Assembly (NCBI RefSeq): GCF_003437035.1
Contig: NZ_QSRL01000006.1
Location: forward strand, 1-64,000
DNA from: Collinsella sp. TF08-11AT
GTDB lineage: Bacteria; Actinomycetota; Coriobacteriia; Coriobacteriales; Coriobacteriaceae
Direction: 5' to 3'
Length of the DNA: 64,000 nucleotides
How positions within the stretch are numbered: the first letter of the stretch is position 1; the number at the start of each line of letters is the position of its first letter. Under the pieces are notes generated by a model. That model made no database searches. It saw nothing but the letters and a program-made list of their open reading frames with translations, and was not told where the DNA came from. Shown piece by piece: positions 10,003 to 21,429 of this stretch. The translations under genes were made by a program, and so were the position numbers.

Positions 10003-12456
10003 ATGCATATGCCGAGCAAAATCGAAAAAAAGCAAGCCGCCGCAAAGCTGCGCAAACCGCCGCGCGACTTCTCGTACACGCAGAACCGAGAGCTCAGCTG
10101 GCTGCGCTTTGATAACCGTGTGCTTGACGAAGCCTTCGACGAGACCGTTCCGCTGTTCGAGCGTCTAAAGTTCGTGTCGATCTTCGAGTCTAACCTCGAC
10201 GAGTTTCTCATGGTGCGCGTGGGCGGCCTGTCCGATCTGGCGGAGCTCAAAAAACAGCCTGTCGACAACAAGAGCAATATGACCGCCTCCGAACAGGTCG
10301 ATGCTGTCATGACCGAAATGCCCGGGCTCCTTACCCGATGGGAGTCCATCTTTAAGAGCATCGAGGGCAAGCTCGACACCCTAGGCGTTCACCGCGCTCG
10401 CATCGATTCGCTTACGCCCGAGGAGCGCACCTTTGTCACCCGCTACTTCCAGGCCTACGTGTCGCCGGTCATCTCGCCGCTGGTGATCGACCCGCGCCAC
10501 CCCTTCCCCAACCTGCGCAACGGCGCGCTCTACCTGGCCTGCGGCTTGGACGGCGTCACCGACGAGGAAAGTCTGCTGGGCCTGATCGAGATTCCCGCCT
10601 CGATGAACCGCGTGGTCGAGATCCCCTCGCCCACCGGCACCTACTCCTACATTCTGCTCGAGGACGTCATCCTCGCCTGCCTGGACAGCTGCTTTGGCTC
10701 CTATAAGCCGCTCGACCGCGCGCTCATCCGCGTCACCCGTAATGCCGATATCGACCCGGACGGCGAGGGCGTCGAGGAGGAAGAGGATTACCGCCAGCAC
10801 ATGAAGCGTATCCTCAAGAAGCGCCTGCGCCTGCAGCCGGTAGTGCTCGCCGTCTCGGGCTCACTCGAAAAAGCGACGCTCAAGACTATCCGCAAGGCGC
10901 TCGAGCTCCCGCGTCGCTCGGTCTTTACCTGCGATATCCCGCTCAACCTGGGCTATGTCTTTGGCATCGAGGGCAAGATTCCCGAGCACCTGCGCAACGA
11001 GCTGCTCTTTACGCCGTTTAAGCCGCAGCCCAATCCCACCATCGATATGACCCGCTCCATCCGCGAGCAGGTACTTCAGCACGACAAGCTGCTCTTTTAT
11101 CCCTATGAGGCTATGAACCCCTTCCTGGATCTGGTGCACGAGGCCGCCTACGACCCCGAGTGCATCTCACTGCGCATCACGCTCTACCGCGTGGCCAAGC
11201 AAAGCCGCCTGTGCGAGTCGCTGATCGATGCCGCCGAGAACGGCAAAGAGGTCACGGTGCTCATGGAGCTCCGCGCCCGCTTCGACGAGCAGAACAACAT
11301 CGAGTGGGCCGAGCGTCTGGAAGAGGCAGGCTGCACCGTCATCTACGGCTCCGAAGGCTTTAAGTGCCACTCCAAGATCTGCCAGCTCACCTATCGCGAG
11401 GGCATGGCGCTTACACGCCTGACGCTGTTGGGCACCGGCAACTTTAACGAGAAGACGGCCAAGCTCTACAGCGACTTTATGCTCATGACCGCCCACCCCG
11501 GCATCGGCGAGGACGCCAACTTGTTCTTCCGCAACCTGTCGCTGGGCAACCTGCGCGGCGATTACCGCTTCCTGGGCGTGGCGCCCGTGGGCCTCAAGCC
11601 GCTCATCATGCGCGGCCTGGATCGCGAGATCCAGCGCGCCCTCGCTGGCGAGCCAGCCCGTGTGTTCTTTAAGCTCAACTCGCTCACCGACCGCGAGGTC
11701 ATCGACAAGATCGCCGAGGCATCGTGTGCAGGAGTCCGCGTGGACATGATCATCCGCGGCATCTCATGCCTCAAGCCCGGCGTTCCGGGCAAGACCGAGA
11801 ACGTGCATGTCCGTTCTATCGTCGGGCGCTTTTTGGAGCATGCACGCGTTTACGCCTTTGGCGTGGACTCGGACATGATCTATCTGAGCTCGGCCGACAT
11901 GATGACGCGCAACACCGAGCACCGCGTGGAGATCGCCTTCCCCGTGCTCGACCCCACCTGCCGCGCGCTGGTGCACGAGTACATGGGCGTGCAGCTGCGC
12001 GACAACGTGAAGGCACGTAGCCTGACGAGCGACGGCACCTGGGTTCCCGTAGAGCGAAAAGAGGGTGAGAAGCCCTTTAACTCGCAGGAGTTCCTGTTGG
12101 AGCGCGCTTATCGCAACGCCGAGTCCGCAGCCGTGGCTTCGGAGCCCGTCGCCAAAGCAAAACCGGAATCCGCACCTGTTCTGGGCCCCAAGCCCAAGCC
12201 CCAGGCGGACGTTCCCAAGGTCCAGAAGGTCCAGGCAACCGTCATTGAACCCGACCTGGAATCCGAACCCGAGCCTGCGCCCCAGCCCCAGCCTCAGCCG
12301 CAGACCGTCAAGTCCGCGCCCCATGCAAGCGCCCGCCGCGAGAAACCCGCCGGCAAGACCAAGGCCATCGAGCGCCATCGCCCCGGCCGCGTGCGTATGG
12401 GTCTGGGCCTGATCGGCCTAGGCCTTAAGACGCTCATTACCGGCAAGACGAAATAG
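10003..12456 (+). CDS. ppk: Polyphosphate kinase 1 with extended C-terminal tail
   Basis: Builds inorganic polyphosphate from ATP. The N domain starts with YTQNRELSWLRFDNRVLDEA; the catalytic PLD-like domains carry the autophosphorylated His in GFKCHSKICQLTY near residue 456 and the GTGNFNEKTAKLYSDF motif. The conserved core ends near residue 700. It is followed by about 110 residues rich in Pro, Glu, Lys and Gln (EPEPAPQPQPQPQ), then a basic stretch and a short hydrophobic end (MGLGLIGLGLKTLI), not usual for PPK1. A GTG start 39 bases earlier is possible; ATG at 10003 is favoured because conserved sequence begins soon after. Confidence 0.92.
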   Translation: MHMPSKIEKKQAAAKLRKPPRDFSYTQNRELSWLRFDNRVLDEAFDETVPLFERLKFVSIFESNLDEFLMVRVGGLSDLAELKKQPVDNKSNMTASEQVDAVMTEMPGLLTRWESIFKSIEGKLDTLGVHRARIDSLTPEERTFVTRYFQAYVSPVISPLVIDPRHPFPNLRNGALYLACGLDGVTDEESLLGLIEIPASMNRVVEIPSPTGTYSYILLEDVILACLDSCFGSYKPLDRALIRVTRNADIDPDGEGVEEEEDYRQHMKRILKKRLRLQPVVLAVSGSLEKATLKTIRKALELPRRSVFTCDIPLNLGYVFGIEGKIPEHLRNELLFTPFKPQPNPTIDMTRSIREQVLQHDKLLFYPYEAMNPFLDLVHEAAYDPECISLRITLYRVAKQSRLCESLIDAAENGKEVTVLMELRARFDEQNNIEWAERLEEAGCTVIYGSEGFKCHSKICQLTYREGMALTRLTLLGTGNFNEKTAKLYSDFMLMTAHPGIGEDANLFFRNLSLGNLRGDYRFLGVAPVGLKPLIMRGLDREIQRALAGEPARVFFKLNSLTDREVIDKIAEASCAGVRVDMIIRGISCLKPGVPGKTENVHVRSIVGRFLEHARVYAFGVDSDMIYLSSADMMTRNTEHRVEIAFPVLDPTCRALVHEYMGVQLRDNVKARSLTSDGTWVPVERKEGEKPFNSQEFLLERAYRNAESAAVASEPVAKAKPESAPVLGPKPKPQADVPKVQKVQATVIEPDLESEPEPAPQPQPQPQTVKSAPHASARREKPAGKTKAIERHRPGRVRMGLGLIGLGLKTLITGKTK

Positions 12457-12466
12457 ACGTTTGTAG

Positions 12467-12512
12467 AAGCGCCCCGTATTTGAGGAATGCCCCAGATACG
12501 GGGCGCTTTTCC
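12467..12512 (+). terminator. Terminator of ppk
   Basis: Stem AAGCGCCCCGTAT/ATACGGGGCGCTT followed by TT, starting 11 bases after the ppk stop. Confidence 0.85.
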
Positions 12513-12557
12513 CTGCTACCATGGTTGCGGACAAGACCGCGAATGACAGGCAGGAAT

Positions 12558-13871
12558 ATGAAGCTCACTATAGAATCGATGACCTACGGCGCCGACGGGC
12601 TGGCGCACGCCGACAACGGCAAGGCCGTCTTTGTGCAGGGCGCCGTGGCAGGCGACACCGTCGAGGCCGAGATCGTGCAGGACGGCAAATCGTTCATGCG
12701 CGCCCGCACCACCGAGATTCTGGAGCCGAGCCCCGATCGCATTCAGCCCCCCTGCCCCTTCGTGGGCATCTGCGGCGGCTGCTCGTGGGGCAATCTCTCA
12801 CGCACGGCACAGCTCGCCGCCAAGGAGCAAAACCTGCGCTCCACGCTCGAGCGCATCGGCAAGTTCGCTCCCGAACAGGCGGATGAATTGGTACAGCCCA
12901 TCCGCCATACCAAGGACGACTGGGGCTACCGCAATAAAATCGAGCTGGAGCCGACCGTCGTCAACGGTCGCGTGCGCCTTGGCATGCACGGTGTCGACCC
13001 CAGCAAGATCGTGACCGTCGATTCGTGTCCGCTGTTCGATAAACGTTTTCCCAAGGCGCTCAAGTCGGTCGTCGGCGCGCTCAACTATCTGAGCGGCAGC
13101 CACGACCTAGGCCTGGAGCGCGTGGGCATTCGCGCCTCGCGTCGCACCAAGGCGCTCGAAATCGCGCTCTGGACGCCCACGGGCTCGTTTCCGCGCTCGC
13201 AGGTCTCGCGCGTGCTGGCAGACGCCGCACACCCCACGAGCATAGTGCGCGTTATGAGCAAGGGTGAGAAGAAGGCCCGCCGCGTCTCCAAGGTTGAGAT
13301 GCTCGCCGGCGAGGGCTCCTGGACCGAGAACATCGCCGACGGCCAGATGCGCCTTTCGGCCCCGTCGTTTTTCCAGGTCAACACCAAGGGTGCCGAGATT
13401 TTGATCGAGCTTGTCATGGAGGCGCTCGACCCGCAGGAAGACGAACTTGCCGTAGACCTGTATTGCGGAGCTGGAACCTTCACCCTGCCGCTCGCCCGCC
13501 GCTGCGACTTTGTTGCCGCTGTCGAGGCCTACGGACCGGCCGTACGCGACCTGCGCCGTAACCTAGAGATCAACAAACTCGATAACGTCGACGTCATCGG
13601 CGGCGACGCGGTGCGCGAGTTCCCCGATCAGGACGCCGATGTCCTGGTAGTCGATCCGCCACGCGCAGGCTTGGCGCCCGAGGCCATCGACCTCATCGCG
13701 AGCACGAGTGCCCGCGATGTCGCCTACGTGAGCTGCGACCCTGCCACCCTGGCGCGCGACCTTAAGCGCTTTGTCGAGGAAGGCACCTTCTCCCCCGTCA
13801 AGATCACACCGGTCGACCTGTTCCCGCAAACCTTCCACTGCGAAACCGTCGTCCACCTCAAGCGTAACTAG
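12558..13871 (+). CDS. rlmD: RlmD/TrmA-type RNA uracil-5-methyltransferase
   Basis: SAM-dependent methyltransferase that makes 5-methyluridine in 23S rRNA or tRNA. The N-terminal TRAM domain (about residues 1-60) is followed by an iron-sulfur cluster motif CPFVGICGGC and a further Cys in DSCPLF. The SAM fold carries DLYCGAGTFTLPLA, VVDPPRAG and the nucleophile Cys in YVSCDPATLARD. The start at MKLTIESMTYG is chosen because CAGGA lies just before it and homology begins there; the frame is open 26 codons further upstream. Which RNA position is modified cannot be told from sequence, so the symbol is a family label. Confidence 0.88.
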   Translation: MKLTIESMTYGADGLAHADNGKAVFVQGAVAGDTVEAEIVQDGKSFMRARTTEILEPSPDRIQPPCPFVGICGGCSWGNLSRTAQLAAKEQNLRSTLERIGKFAPEQADELVQPIRHTKDDWGYRNKIELEPTVVNGRVRLGMHGVDPSKIVTVDSCPLFDKRFPKALKSVVGALNYLSGSHDLGLERVGIRASRRTKALEIALWTPTGSFPRSQVSRVLADAAHPTSIVRVMSKGEKKARRVSKVEMLAGEGSWTENIADGQMRLSAPSFFQVNTKGAEILIELVMEALDPQEDELAVDLYCGAGTFTLPLARRCDFVAAVEAYGPAVRDLRRNLEINKLDNVDVIGGDAVREFPDQDADVLVVDPPRAGLAPEAIDLIASTSARDVAYVSCDPATLARDLKRFVEEGTFSPVKITPVDLFPQTFHCETVVHLKRN

Positions 13872-13906
13872 ACCGTTTGCCCAAGACCACGCCCGATGAT
13901 TTTTCT

Positions 13907-13954
13907 GGGACGGGGATAAAAAATTGTTCTGAATGATTATTTAATCCCCGTCCC
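13907..13954. repeat. GGGACGGGGAT palindrome beside the IS remnant
   Basis: Perfect 11-bp arms GGGACGGGGAT/ATCCCCGTCCC around an AT-rich 26-base loop. It lies between the methyltransferase stop and the left end of the IS remnant, five bases from the latter. It may double as the methyltransferase transcript end. Confidence 0.65.
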
Positions 13955-13959
13955 GAAAT

Positions 13960-14364
13960 TGAACCGCCCCCTCATTTCTTGGACATTAGAAATGGGGGGC
14001 TTCTTTATGGACGGGAAAGTCGGACACGACGCCACGCTGAGGACTCTTGCAGCAGAGTTTTGCGACAGGGGATACGGGCGCACCGAAGGCCGAAGGGCGC
14101 CCGGACCCGGCCGGGGCCGGCGGCGCGCGAGGGCGAGCTCTTGCGACGGAGCTGCTGCCCGGGCGCCTGAAGGACGAGTTCTACAGAAACCGGACGTGGC
14201 GGAGCTTCGAGGAGTTCAAGCGGGACCTCCACGCCTACACCGTTCACTGGAACAAGAGGAGGCGGGTTAAGCAAAAGGGACTGGCCCCGGAGGAGTTCCG
14301 AAATCAGTCCCCATGTGCGGCATAGGCCGCTAATTGGCCCGTCCAAGTATCGGGGCGCAGTTCA
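13960..14364 (+). mobile_element. Internally deleted IS3/IS150-like element
   Basis: About 405 bases bounded by imperfect terminal inverted repeats. The left end reads TGAACCGCCCCCTCATTTCT then TTGGAC; the right end on the other strand reads TGAACTGCGCCCCGATAC then TTGGAC, the TGAAC..TTGGAC form of IS150-group ends. Inside is the start of an orfA-like frame (MDGKVGHDATLRTLAAEF) joined to the last part of an orfB transposase. Most of the transposase is missing, so it is immobile by itself. No convincing target duplication is visible. Confidence 0.82.
14047..14325 (+). pseudogene. IS3-family transposase OrfB C-terminal fragment
   Basis: The last roughly 55 residues of this frame match the end of the IS3-type integrase domain: GRLKDEFYRNRTWRSFEEF, then YTVHWNKRRR and LAPEEFRNQS. 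The DDE catalytic core is absent. Upstream residues are low-complexity GC-rich sequence from the deletion joint, not transposase. It lies wholly within the two IS ends. Confidence 0.8.
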
Positions 14365-14411
14365 TTTCAGCGCCGCCCGAGAAAGCTAAACGCCTTCTGG
14401 CAGGTTGTCCC

Positions 14412-14490
14412 GGGCCGAGGGCGGCCACCTTGATCGCCCTCGGCCCTCACCCACCTCAACTGCTCCTCAATTACATAGAGCTGATTGAGG
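14412..14490. other. Two hairpins downstream of the PTS gene
   Basis: GGGCCGAGGGCG/CGCCCTCGGCCC (14412-14446, 12 bp perfect) and CTCCTCAAT/ATTGAGGAG (about 14462-14491). They follow the PTS stop on the minus strand. Neither has a U-tract; together they probably form the 3' end of the sugar operon mRNA. Confidence 0.55.
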
Positions 14491-14500
14491 AGGGCGCAAG

Positions 14501-15949
14501 CTAGTGGGCGCCTTCCTCCTCGTCGTTGGGTCGGTAGGTGATGAACTCGATAACAAAGGCCAGGACGGCGGAAATGAGCGAGGCGATGATCGCGAAGATC
14601 ATATGGGAGATCCCGGCGCCACCAGGGGTCCCGTCGATGAAGTTGAGCAGGTTGAAGACGCCGAGGCCGCCCGAGATGTACATGAGAGCGCCAGTCATTC
14701 CCACGATGGCGCCGCCCACGGCGGAGCTCAGGCATGCCACGACGAACGCGCGCTTGTTGGGGAGGGCGATGCCGTAGATGCCCGGCTCGGTGACGCCGAA
14801 GAAGAAGGCGGAGATCATCGCGGGAAGGGCGATGCCGCGGAAGCGCTCGTCCTTGTTTCTGAGGTACATAGCAAAGATGACCGCTCCGAGTGCGAACCCG
14901 TGGCCGATGGTGGCGGCGAGCACGCTATCGTGGCCGAGGGTGTTCAGGTTCATGATGGAGATGGGGATGAGGCTCCAGTGGAAGCCGAAGATGACGAGGC
15001 ACATCCACAGTCCGCCGACTAGGGCGCTGCCCAGGACGGAACCAACCACGGGGAGCTGGAAGATGAACGAGAACGCCGCGCTCAGCAGGTTGGTGATGAG
15101 GGTGGCCACCGGGCCGATGATGAGGTAGCCCAAGACGATGGAGACCGTCATCGTGGCGAGCGGGACAAGGAACATCTTGAGCGCAGCCGGCATCCAGCTC
15201 TTGAGCCAGCGCTCAAGGATAGAGCCGAACCACACCATGAGAAGGACGGGGATCACCGAGCTCACGTAGCCGGACACGGGCATGATGATGGGGATCCCGA
15301 GGGCGGTGGCGTACCACGAGAACGTGCCGGCCACGCCGAGGTCGATGCTGCCGAGCGCCTCGCCCGAGGTCAGGGCGACCATCGTCGGGTAGAGGAGCGC
15401 CACGCCGATTGCCACACCGGTGAACTCGTTCATGCGGAACTTGCGCGCGGCACTGAACGCCAGGGCGACGGGAAGGAAGTAGAAGAAGCCGTCAGCCACG
15501 GTGTAGAGCAGCGTGTAGAGGCCGTCGTTTGCAAAGTCCGGGACGAAGTAGGTGATGAGGGCAAGCAGTCCCTTCATGATGCCTGCGGCGGCAAGCGGTC
15601 CCAGGATGGGCTGGAAGATGCCAGAGATGAGGTCGATGATGACGGAGGCCACGGTCTTCTCGCCCTGGGGCTCGTCGTCGGCGCTTGCGCCGCTCGAGAA
15701 GTTGCCGGCCTCCAGGACCGCGTCGTAGACGTCCTCGACGATGTTACCCACGACCACCTGGTACTGGCCGTTGGCCTGGATGACCTGGATGACGCCCTTG
15801 AGGGCCTCGATCTTGGCCGTGTTGGCGCGGGACTCGTCCTTGAGCTTGAAGCGCACGCGCGTGATGCAGTGCGCGACGCTGGCGACGTTCTCAGCGCCGC
15901 CTACGTTCTCGAGTATGGATCTGGCCAGGTCGTCGTATTTTTCAGCCAT
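14501..15949 (-). CDS. PTS beta-glucoside-type transporter IIBC
   Basis: Membrane component of a sugar phosphotransferase system, 482 residues. The IIB domain has the phosphorylated Cys in ASVAHCITRVRFKLKDE near residue 28; the IIC domain with about ten membrane segments fills the rest, with the GVTEPGIYGIALPNK motif near 350. No IIA domain is fused and none is nearby, so IIA must be encoded elsewhere. It follows a GH1 6-phospho-beta-glucosidase by 31 bases, so it likely imports beta-glucosides such as cellobiose or salicin as 6-phosphates. AAGGAGAAAAT precedes the ATG. Confidence 0.92.
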   Translation of the reverse strand: MAEKYDDLARSILENVGGAENVASVAHCITRVRFKLKDESRANTAKIEALKGVIQVIQANGQYQVVVGNIVEDVYDAVLEAGNFSSGASADDEPQGEKTVASVIIDLISGIFQPILGPLAAAGIMKGLLALITYFVPDFANDGLYTLLYTVADGFFYFLPVALAFSAARKFRMNEFTGVAIGVALLYPTMVALTSGEALGSIDLGVAGTFSWYATALGIPIIMPVSGYVSSVIPVLLMVWFGSILERWLKSWMPAALKMFLVPLATMTVSIVLGYLIIGPVATLITNLLSAAFSFIFQLPVVGSVLGSALVGGLWMCLVIFGFHWSLIPISIMNLNTLGHDSVLAATIGHGFALGAVIFAMYLRNKDERFRGIALPAMISAFFFGVTEPGIYGIALPNKRAFVVACLSSAVGGAIVGMTGALMYISGGLGVFNLLNFIDGTPGGAGISHMIFAIIASLISAVLAFVIEFITYRPNDEEEGAH

Positions 15950-15980
15950 TATTTTCTCCTTAGTGATATTGCCCGGGTGG

Positions 15981-18513
<2,533 letters not shown>

Positions 18514-18539
18514 TCGGCTCCCTTCCGTCTGCTGTCTTG

Positions 18540-18562
18540 CAGACGCACATCTCGTGCGTCTG
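18540..18562 (-). promoter_or_regulatory. Leader hairpin 2 of the DMT gene
   Basis: Perfect 9-bp stem CAGACGCAC/GTGCGTCTG with a five-base loop, ending just upstream of the GGAAGGGAG ribosome site of the transporter. It may affect ribosome access. Confidence 0.5.
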
Positions 18563-18630
18563 TTCCCTGCAGTCGGAAGGTGGGCTCGTGCGGTCTTCTG
18601 GCGGTGCATGTGGCACCTGCTGCCAAGACG

Positions 18631-18666
18631 AAAAAAGCCACGCAACCGACTGCTCGGTTGCGTGGC
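18631..18666 (-). terminator. Terminator in the leader of the DMT gene
   Basis: Perfect 12-bp stem GCCACGCAACCG/CGGTTGCGTGGC and six U's on the minus strand. It lies 118 bases upstream of the DMT start with no gene before it on that strand, so it is placed like an attenuator. It could instead end a transcript from an unseen upstream RNA. Confidence 0.75.
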
Positions 18667-19013
18667 AAAAAGGTGGCTAGCGCCCAGAAAAGTCCACGCG
18701 TTTTTAGACTGGGACAAAGTACTACAACAGGTGAGATTCTGTCAAGAAAAACCGAGGAAAAAAGCGAGCCTCTGCCCGCCGTACCTGTGGCGGTCGTTCC
18801 CCGAACGGGGCGGTGCTGTTGGGGACTGTCTCGATCTGTAACAGTTGGGGCTAGTTTTGGTCGATGGATGTTACAGATTGAGATTGTTGAGGATGGGTGG
18901 GGGTAGCTAATTCGGACGGGGCTATTTTAAACATTGGGAAATCGAGCGTGGCAAGCGGAGGTCTTCGGGGTATAAGACGGCTAATTGTATGCCGTTTTTT
19001 GAAAGGAACCCTT
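18667..19013. other. Gene-free region before DJ-1 gene
   Basis: No coding sequence supported. It contains a 10-bp inverted repeat ATCTGTAACA/TGTTACAGAT (18834-18843 and 18869-18878, 25 bases apart), a possible operator. TATAAG near 18970 is a weak -10 for the downstream gene. Confidence 0.4.
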
Positions 19014-19556
19014 ATGCCCAGCGTTGCCGTTCTTGCCGCCGATGGCTTTGAAACGATTGAATGCCTGACCATGGTCGATGTCATGCGTCGCGGCGGCGTG
19101 CGCGCCACGCTCGTCTCGATCATGCCCACGCGCGAGGTCGTAAGCTCGCTGCAGATTCCCGTAACCTGCGACGTACTCTTTGACGAGATTAACTTTAACG
19201 AGTATGACTGCGTCGTGCTGCCCGGCGGTCTGCCCGGCGCCACCAACCTGCGCGCCGACCAGCGCGTCTGCGACGTGGTCTGCGAGTTCGCCGCGACCAA
19301 GCACGTCGCCGCCATCTGCGCCGCCCCGTTTATCCTGGGTGAGCTCGACCTGCTCGAGGGGCGCCACGCCACGTGCTTCCCTGGCTTTGAGAAAAGCTTC
19401 CCCAAAGGCGCCTATACCGGCGAGAAGGTTACGCAAGACGGCAACATCATCACCGCCAGCGGCATGGCCCAGTCGCTCCCCTTTGCGCTTGAGCTGCTGC
19501 GCACGCTCGCCGGCGACAAGGCCGTCGAGAAGGTCGCCGAGGGCATTCAGCTATGA
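19014..19556 (+). CDS. DJ-1/PfpI family protein
   Basis: YajL/DJ-1-type protein of 180 residues; family members protect proteins from glyoxal damage or act as redox-sensitive chaperones. It begins SVAVLAADGFETIECLTMVD with the conserved Glu, and the reactive Cys sits in HVAAICAAPFIL near residue 102. VLPGGLPGATNL and ITASGMAQSLPFALEL are family signatures. The start at 19014 is set by AAGGA seven bases upstream. Its last four bases overlap the start of the Maf gene (ATGA), so the two are translationally coupled. Confidence 0.9.
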   Translation: MPSVAVLAADGFETIECLTMVDVMRRGGVRATLVSIMPTREVVSSLQIPVTCDVLFDEINFNEYDCVVLPGGLPGATNLRADQRVCDVVCEFAATKHVAAICAAPFILGELDLLEGRHATCFPGFEKSFPKGAYTGEKVTQDGNIITASGMAQSLPFALELLRTLAGDKAVEKVAEGIQL

Positions 19557-20134
19557 TTTTGGCTTCGCAATCACCGCGCCGCATCGAGTTGATGCGCGAG
19601 GCGGGCTATGACATTCGCATCATTCCTGCCGATATCGACGAAACGCCGTTTGATGGCGAGGCCCCGCTTACGCTCGTTGAACGCTTAGCACGCGCCAAAG
19701 CCGCCGCCGTTGCCGCCGAGCATGCCGAGCCCAATGAGCTGACGGTCGCGGCCGACACCATCGTCACCTTTGACGGCAAGATTCTGGGCAAGCCGGCAAC
19801 CGAGGACGAGGCGCGTACCATGCTCCGTGAGCTTTCGGGCCGCACGCACCAGGTCGCAACCGGCGTCTGCATCGTTAAGGCAGGCGATACGGCCGCCCCA
19901 CATGCCGCCGAGAGCCTGTCCTTTGTCGATGTGACCGACGTGACGTTCTACGAGCTCACCGACGAGCAGATCGAGCACTACGTCGCCTCGGGTGAGCCCA
20001 TGGACAAGGCCGGCGCCTACGGCATTCAGGGCACAGGAGGACGCATGCTCGTGCATGATATATCGGGCGACTTCTATAACGTGGTGGGCCTACCCATCGC
20101 TCGCGTCGCGCGCGCGATTCAAAAGCTCTCGTAA
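19553..20134 (+). CDS. maf: Maf nucleotide pyrophosphatase
   Basis: Nucleoside triphosphate pyrophosphatase (Maf/YhdE family) that removes non-canonical or excess pyrimidine nucleotides as monophosphates. The 193-residue protein starts ILASQSPRRIELMREAGYDI with the conserved S-x-R-R. Other motifs are VAADTIVTFDGKILGKP with the catalytic Asp near residue 67, SGRTHQVATGVCI, and DKAGAYGIQGTGGRMLV. It overlaps the DJ-1 gene by four bases and is followed by a terminator. Confidence 0.94.
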   Translation: MILASQSPRRIELMREAGYDIRIIPADIDETPFDGEAPLTLVERLARAKAAAVAAEHAEPNELTVAADTIVTFDGKILGKPATEDEARTMLRELSGRTHQVATGVCIVKAGDTAAPHAAESLSFVDVTDVTFYELTDEQIEHYVASGEPMDKAGAYGIQGTGGRMLVHDISGDFYNVVGLPIARVARAIQKLS

Positions 20135-20142
20135 TTGCATCT

Positions 20143-20165
20143 GGCGCTGGGTATCCCCCAGCGCC
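20143..20165 (+). terminator. Terminator-like hairpin after maf
   Basis: 9-bp stem GGCGCTGGG/CCCAGCGCC with a five-base loop, followed by TACAATTTT, eight bases after the maf stop. Confidence 0.65.
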
Positions 20166-20235
20166 TACAATTTTGGCGTACCGTACGGATCCCGACCGGG
20201 CACATGGCGCGGCGGAAAACCGATAGGAGTTAAAC

Positions 20236-21237
20236 ATGGATACACTGCTCGAGGCCATTGACGTCTGCGATGTCGATGGCTTTTGCTATGGCAACTATAC
20301 GGACGAGGAGGCCGGCACCGGTTGCACCGTAATCGTGGCACCCGAGGGCGCCACCGGCGGCGTTGACGTTCGCGGCGGTGCTCCAGCATCGCGCGAAACC
20401 GACCTGCTGCGACCCGAGAACACCGTCGACAAGGTCCACGCCGTCTGCCTTTCGGGCGGATCGGCCTTTGGTCTGGAGGCCGCAAGCGGCGTCGCCCGCG
20501 AGCTCGAGAGCCGCGGCATCGGCCTTCCCGTCGGCCCCACGCAGGTGCCTATCGTGTGCTCCAGCTGCATCTTCGACCTCGCCTTTGGCGATCCCACCGT
20601 GCGCCCCGACATAGAAGCCGGCATCGCCGCCGTGCGCGAGGCACTCGACAACACCCCCACCACACTCGAGCAGGGCAATGTAGGTGCCGGCACCGGTGCT
20701 ACCGTAGGAAAGCTCATGGGCCCCGCCACCTGCATGAAGGCCGGCCTTGGCGCTGCCGCCGTGGCGCTCGGCCCTGTCAAGGTGGGTGCCGTGGTCTCGG
20801 TCAACGCCTGCGGCAACGTCGTCGACCCGACCACGGGCGAGTGGGTAGCCGGCATGCGCGCCGCAGCCGATAGCGACCAGATCGTCGACATGGAGCTCGC
20901 CGCTTTTGCCGCCGCCGGCTCTATGCAGATGCCGCTCGACCGCACCAACACCACCATCAGCTGCATCGTCACCAACGTGGAACTCACTAAGGCCCAGGCC
21001 ACCAAGGTCTCCCAGATGGCAGCAGACGCCTACGCGCACGCCATTCGCCCCACGCATACCACCAACGACGGCGACACCATCTACACCCTTGCCAGCGGCA
21101 AACTGGGCGCCCAGGCAAGCGCCGCCGTTCCCCTAGACCTGCTGGGCATGCTCGCCGTAAGGGCCCTGGAAACCGCCATCGTAAATGGAGCCAAAACCGC
21201 CAAAACCTCCCACGGCATCCCCGGCGCCGCGAGGTAA
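20236..21237 (+). CDS. P1/S58 family peptidase (DmpA-like)
   Basis: Ntn-type hydrolase of 333 residues in the DmpA/NylC P1 family, which self-cleave and then act as aminopeptidases or amidases. Signs are CLSGGSAFGLEAASGVAREL near residue 71, NVGAGTGATVGK near 148, and DRTNTTISCIVTNVEL near 236, where self-processing before a Thr (239 or 240) exposes the nucleophile. No signal peptide is visible, so it is probably cytoplasmic. TAGGAG lies seven bases before the ATG. Substrate is unknown. Confidence 0.87.
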   Translation: MDTLLEAIDVCDVDGFCYGNYTDEEAGTGCTVIVAPEGATGGVDVRGGAPASRETDLLRPENTVDKVHAVCLSGGSAFGLEAASGVARELESRGIGLPVGPTQVPIVCSSCIFDLAFGDPTVRPDIEAGIAAVREALDNTPTTLEQGNVGAGTGATVGKLMGPATCMKAGLGAAAVALGPVKVGAVVSVNACGNVVDPTTGEWVAGMRAAADSDQIVDMELAAFAAAGSMQMPLDRTNTTISCIVTNVELTKAQATKVSQMAADAYAHAIRPTHTTNDGDTIYTLASGKLGAQASAAVPLDLLGMLAVRALETAIVNGAKTAKTSHGIPGAAR

Positions 21238-21249
21238 TCTCACTCGTCC

Positions 21250-21378
21250 GTCGGTCGGAGGCGGGCGGGCATTACGTTTGCTGCTCTACAGTCCTATGCA
21301 AGACGAAGGCCACATTAAGTGGCCTTCTTTGCATGCGGAACTCGCGACAAACGTAATGCCCGCCCGCCTCCGACCGAC
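21250..21378. repeat. Long-arm palindrome A with conserved core
   Basis: Outer arms of 31 bases (21250-21280 and 21348-21378) are perfect complements. Inside, stem ATGCAA/TTGCAT and a 9-bp stem GAAGGCCAC/GTGGCCTTC close a five-base loop. Read on the minus strand the core is AGTTCCGCA - stem - TTAAT loop - stem - AGGACTGT, the same as palindrome B. It also lies where a terminator for the P1 peptidase gene would be, but with no U-tract after the outer stem. Confidence 0.8.
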
Positions 21379-21429
21379 TTCCAACCTTATTCTTTTCAGC
21401 TCAGGCCCCTGTGTACCGCGCGTCTAAGG

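Noticed and set aside
13959..14270. Plus-strand frame MNRPLISWTLEMGG starting at the IS left end
   Set aside because: The start lies within the IS terminal repeat and the second half is frame-shifted relative to the real transposase fragment; not an intact gene.
18600..18720. In-frame extension of the DMT transporter by 68 codons
   Set aside because: It would run through a U-tailed terminator from a TTG codon without a ribosome site; the ATG at 18513 has a good one.
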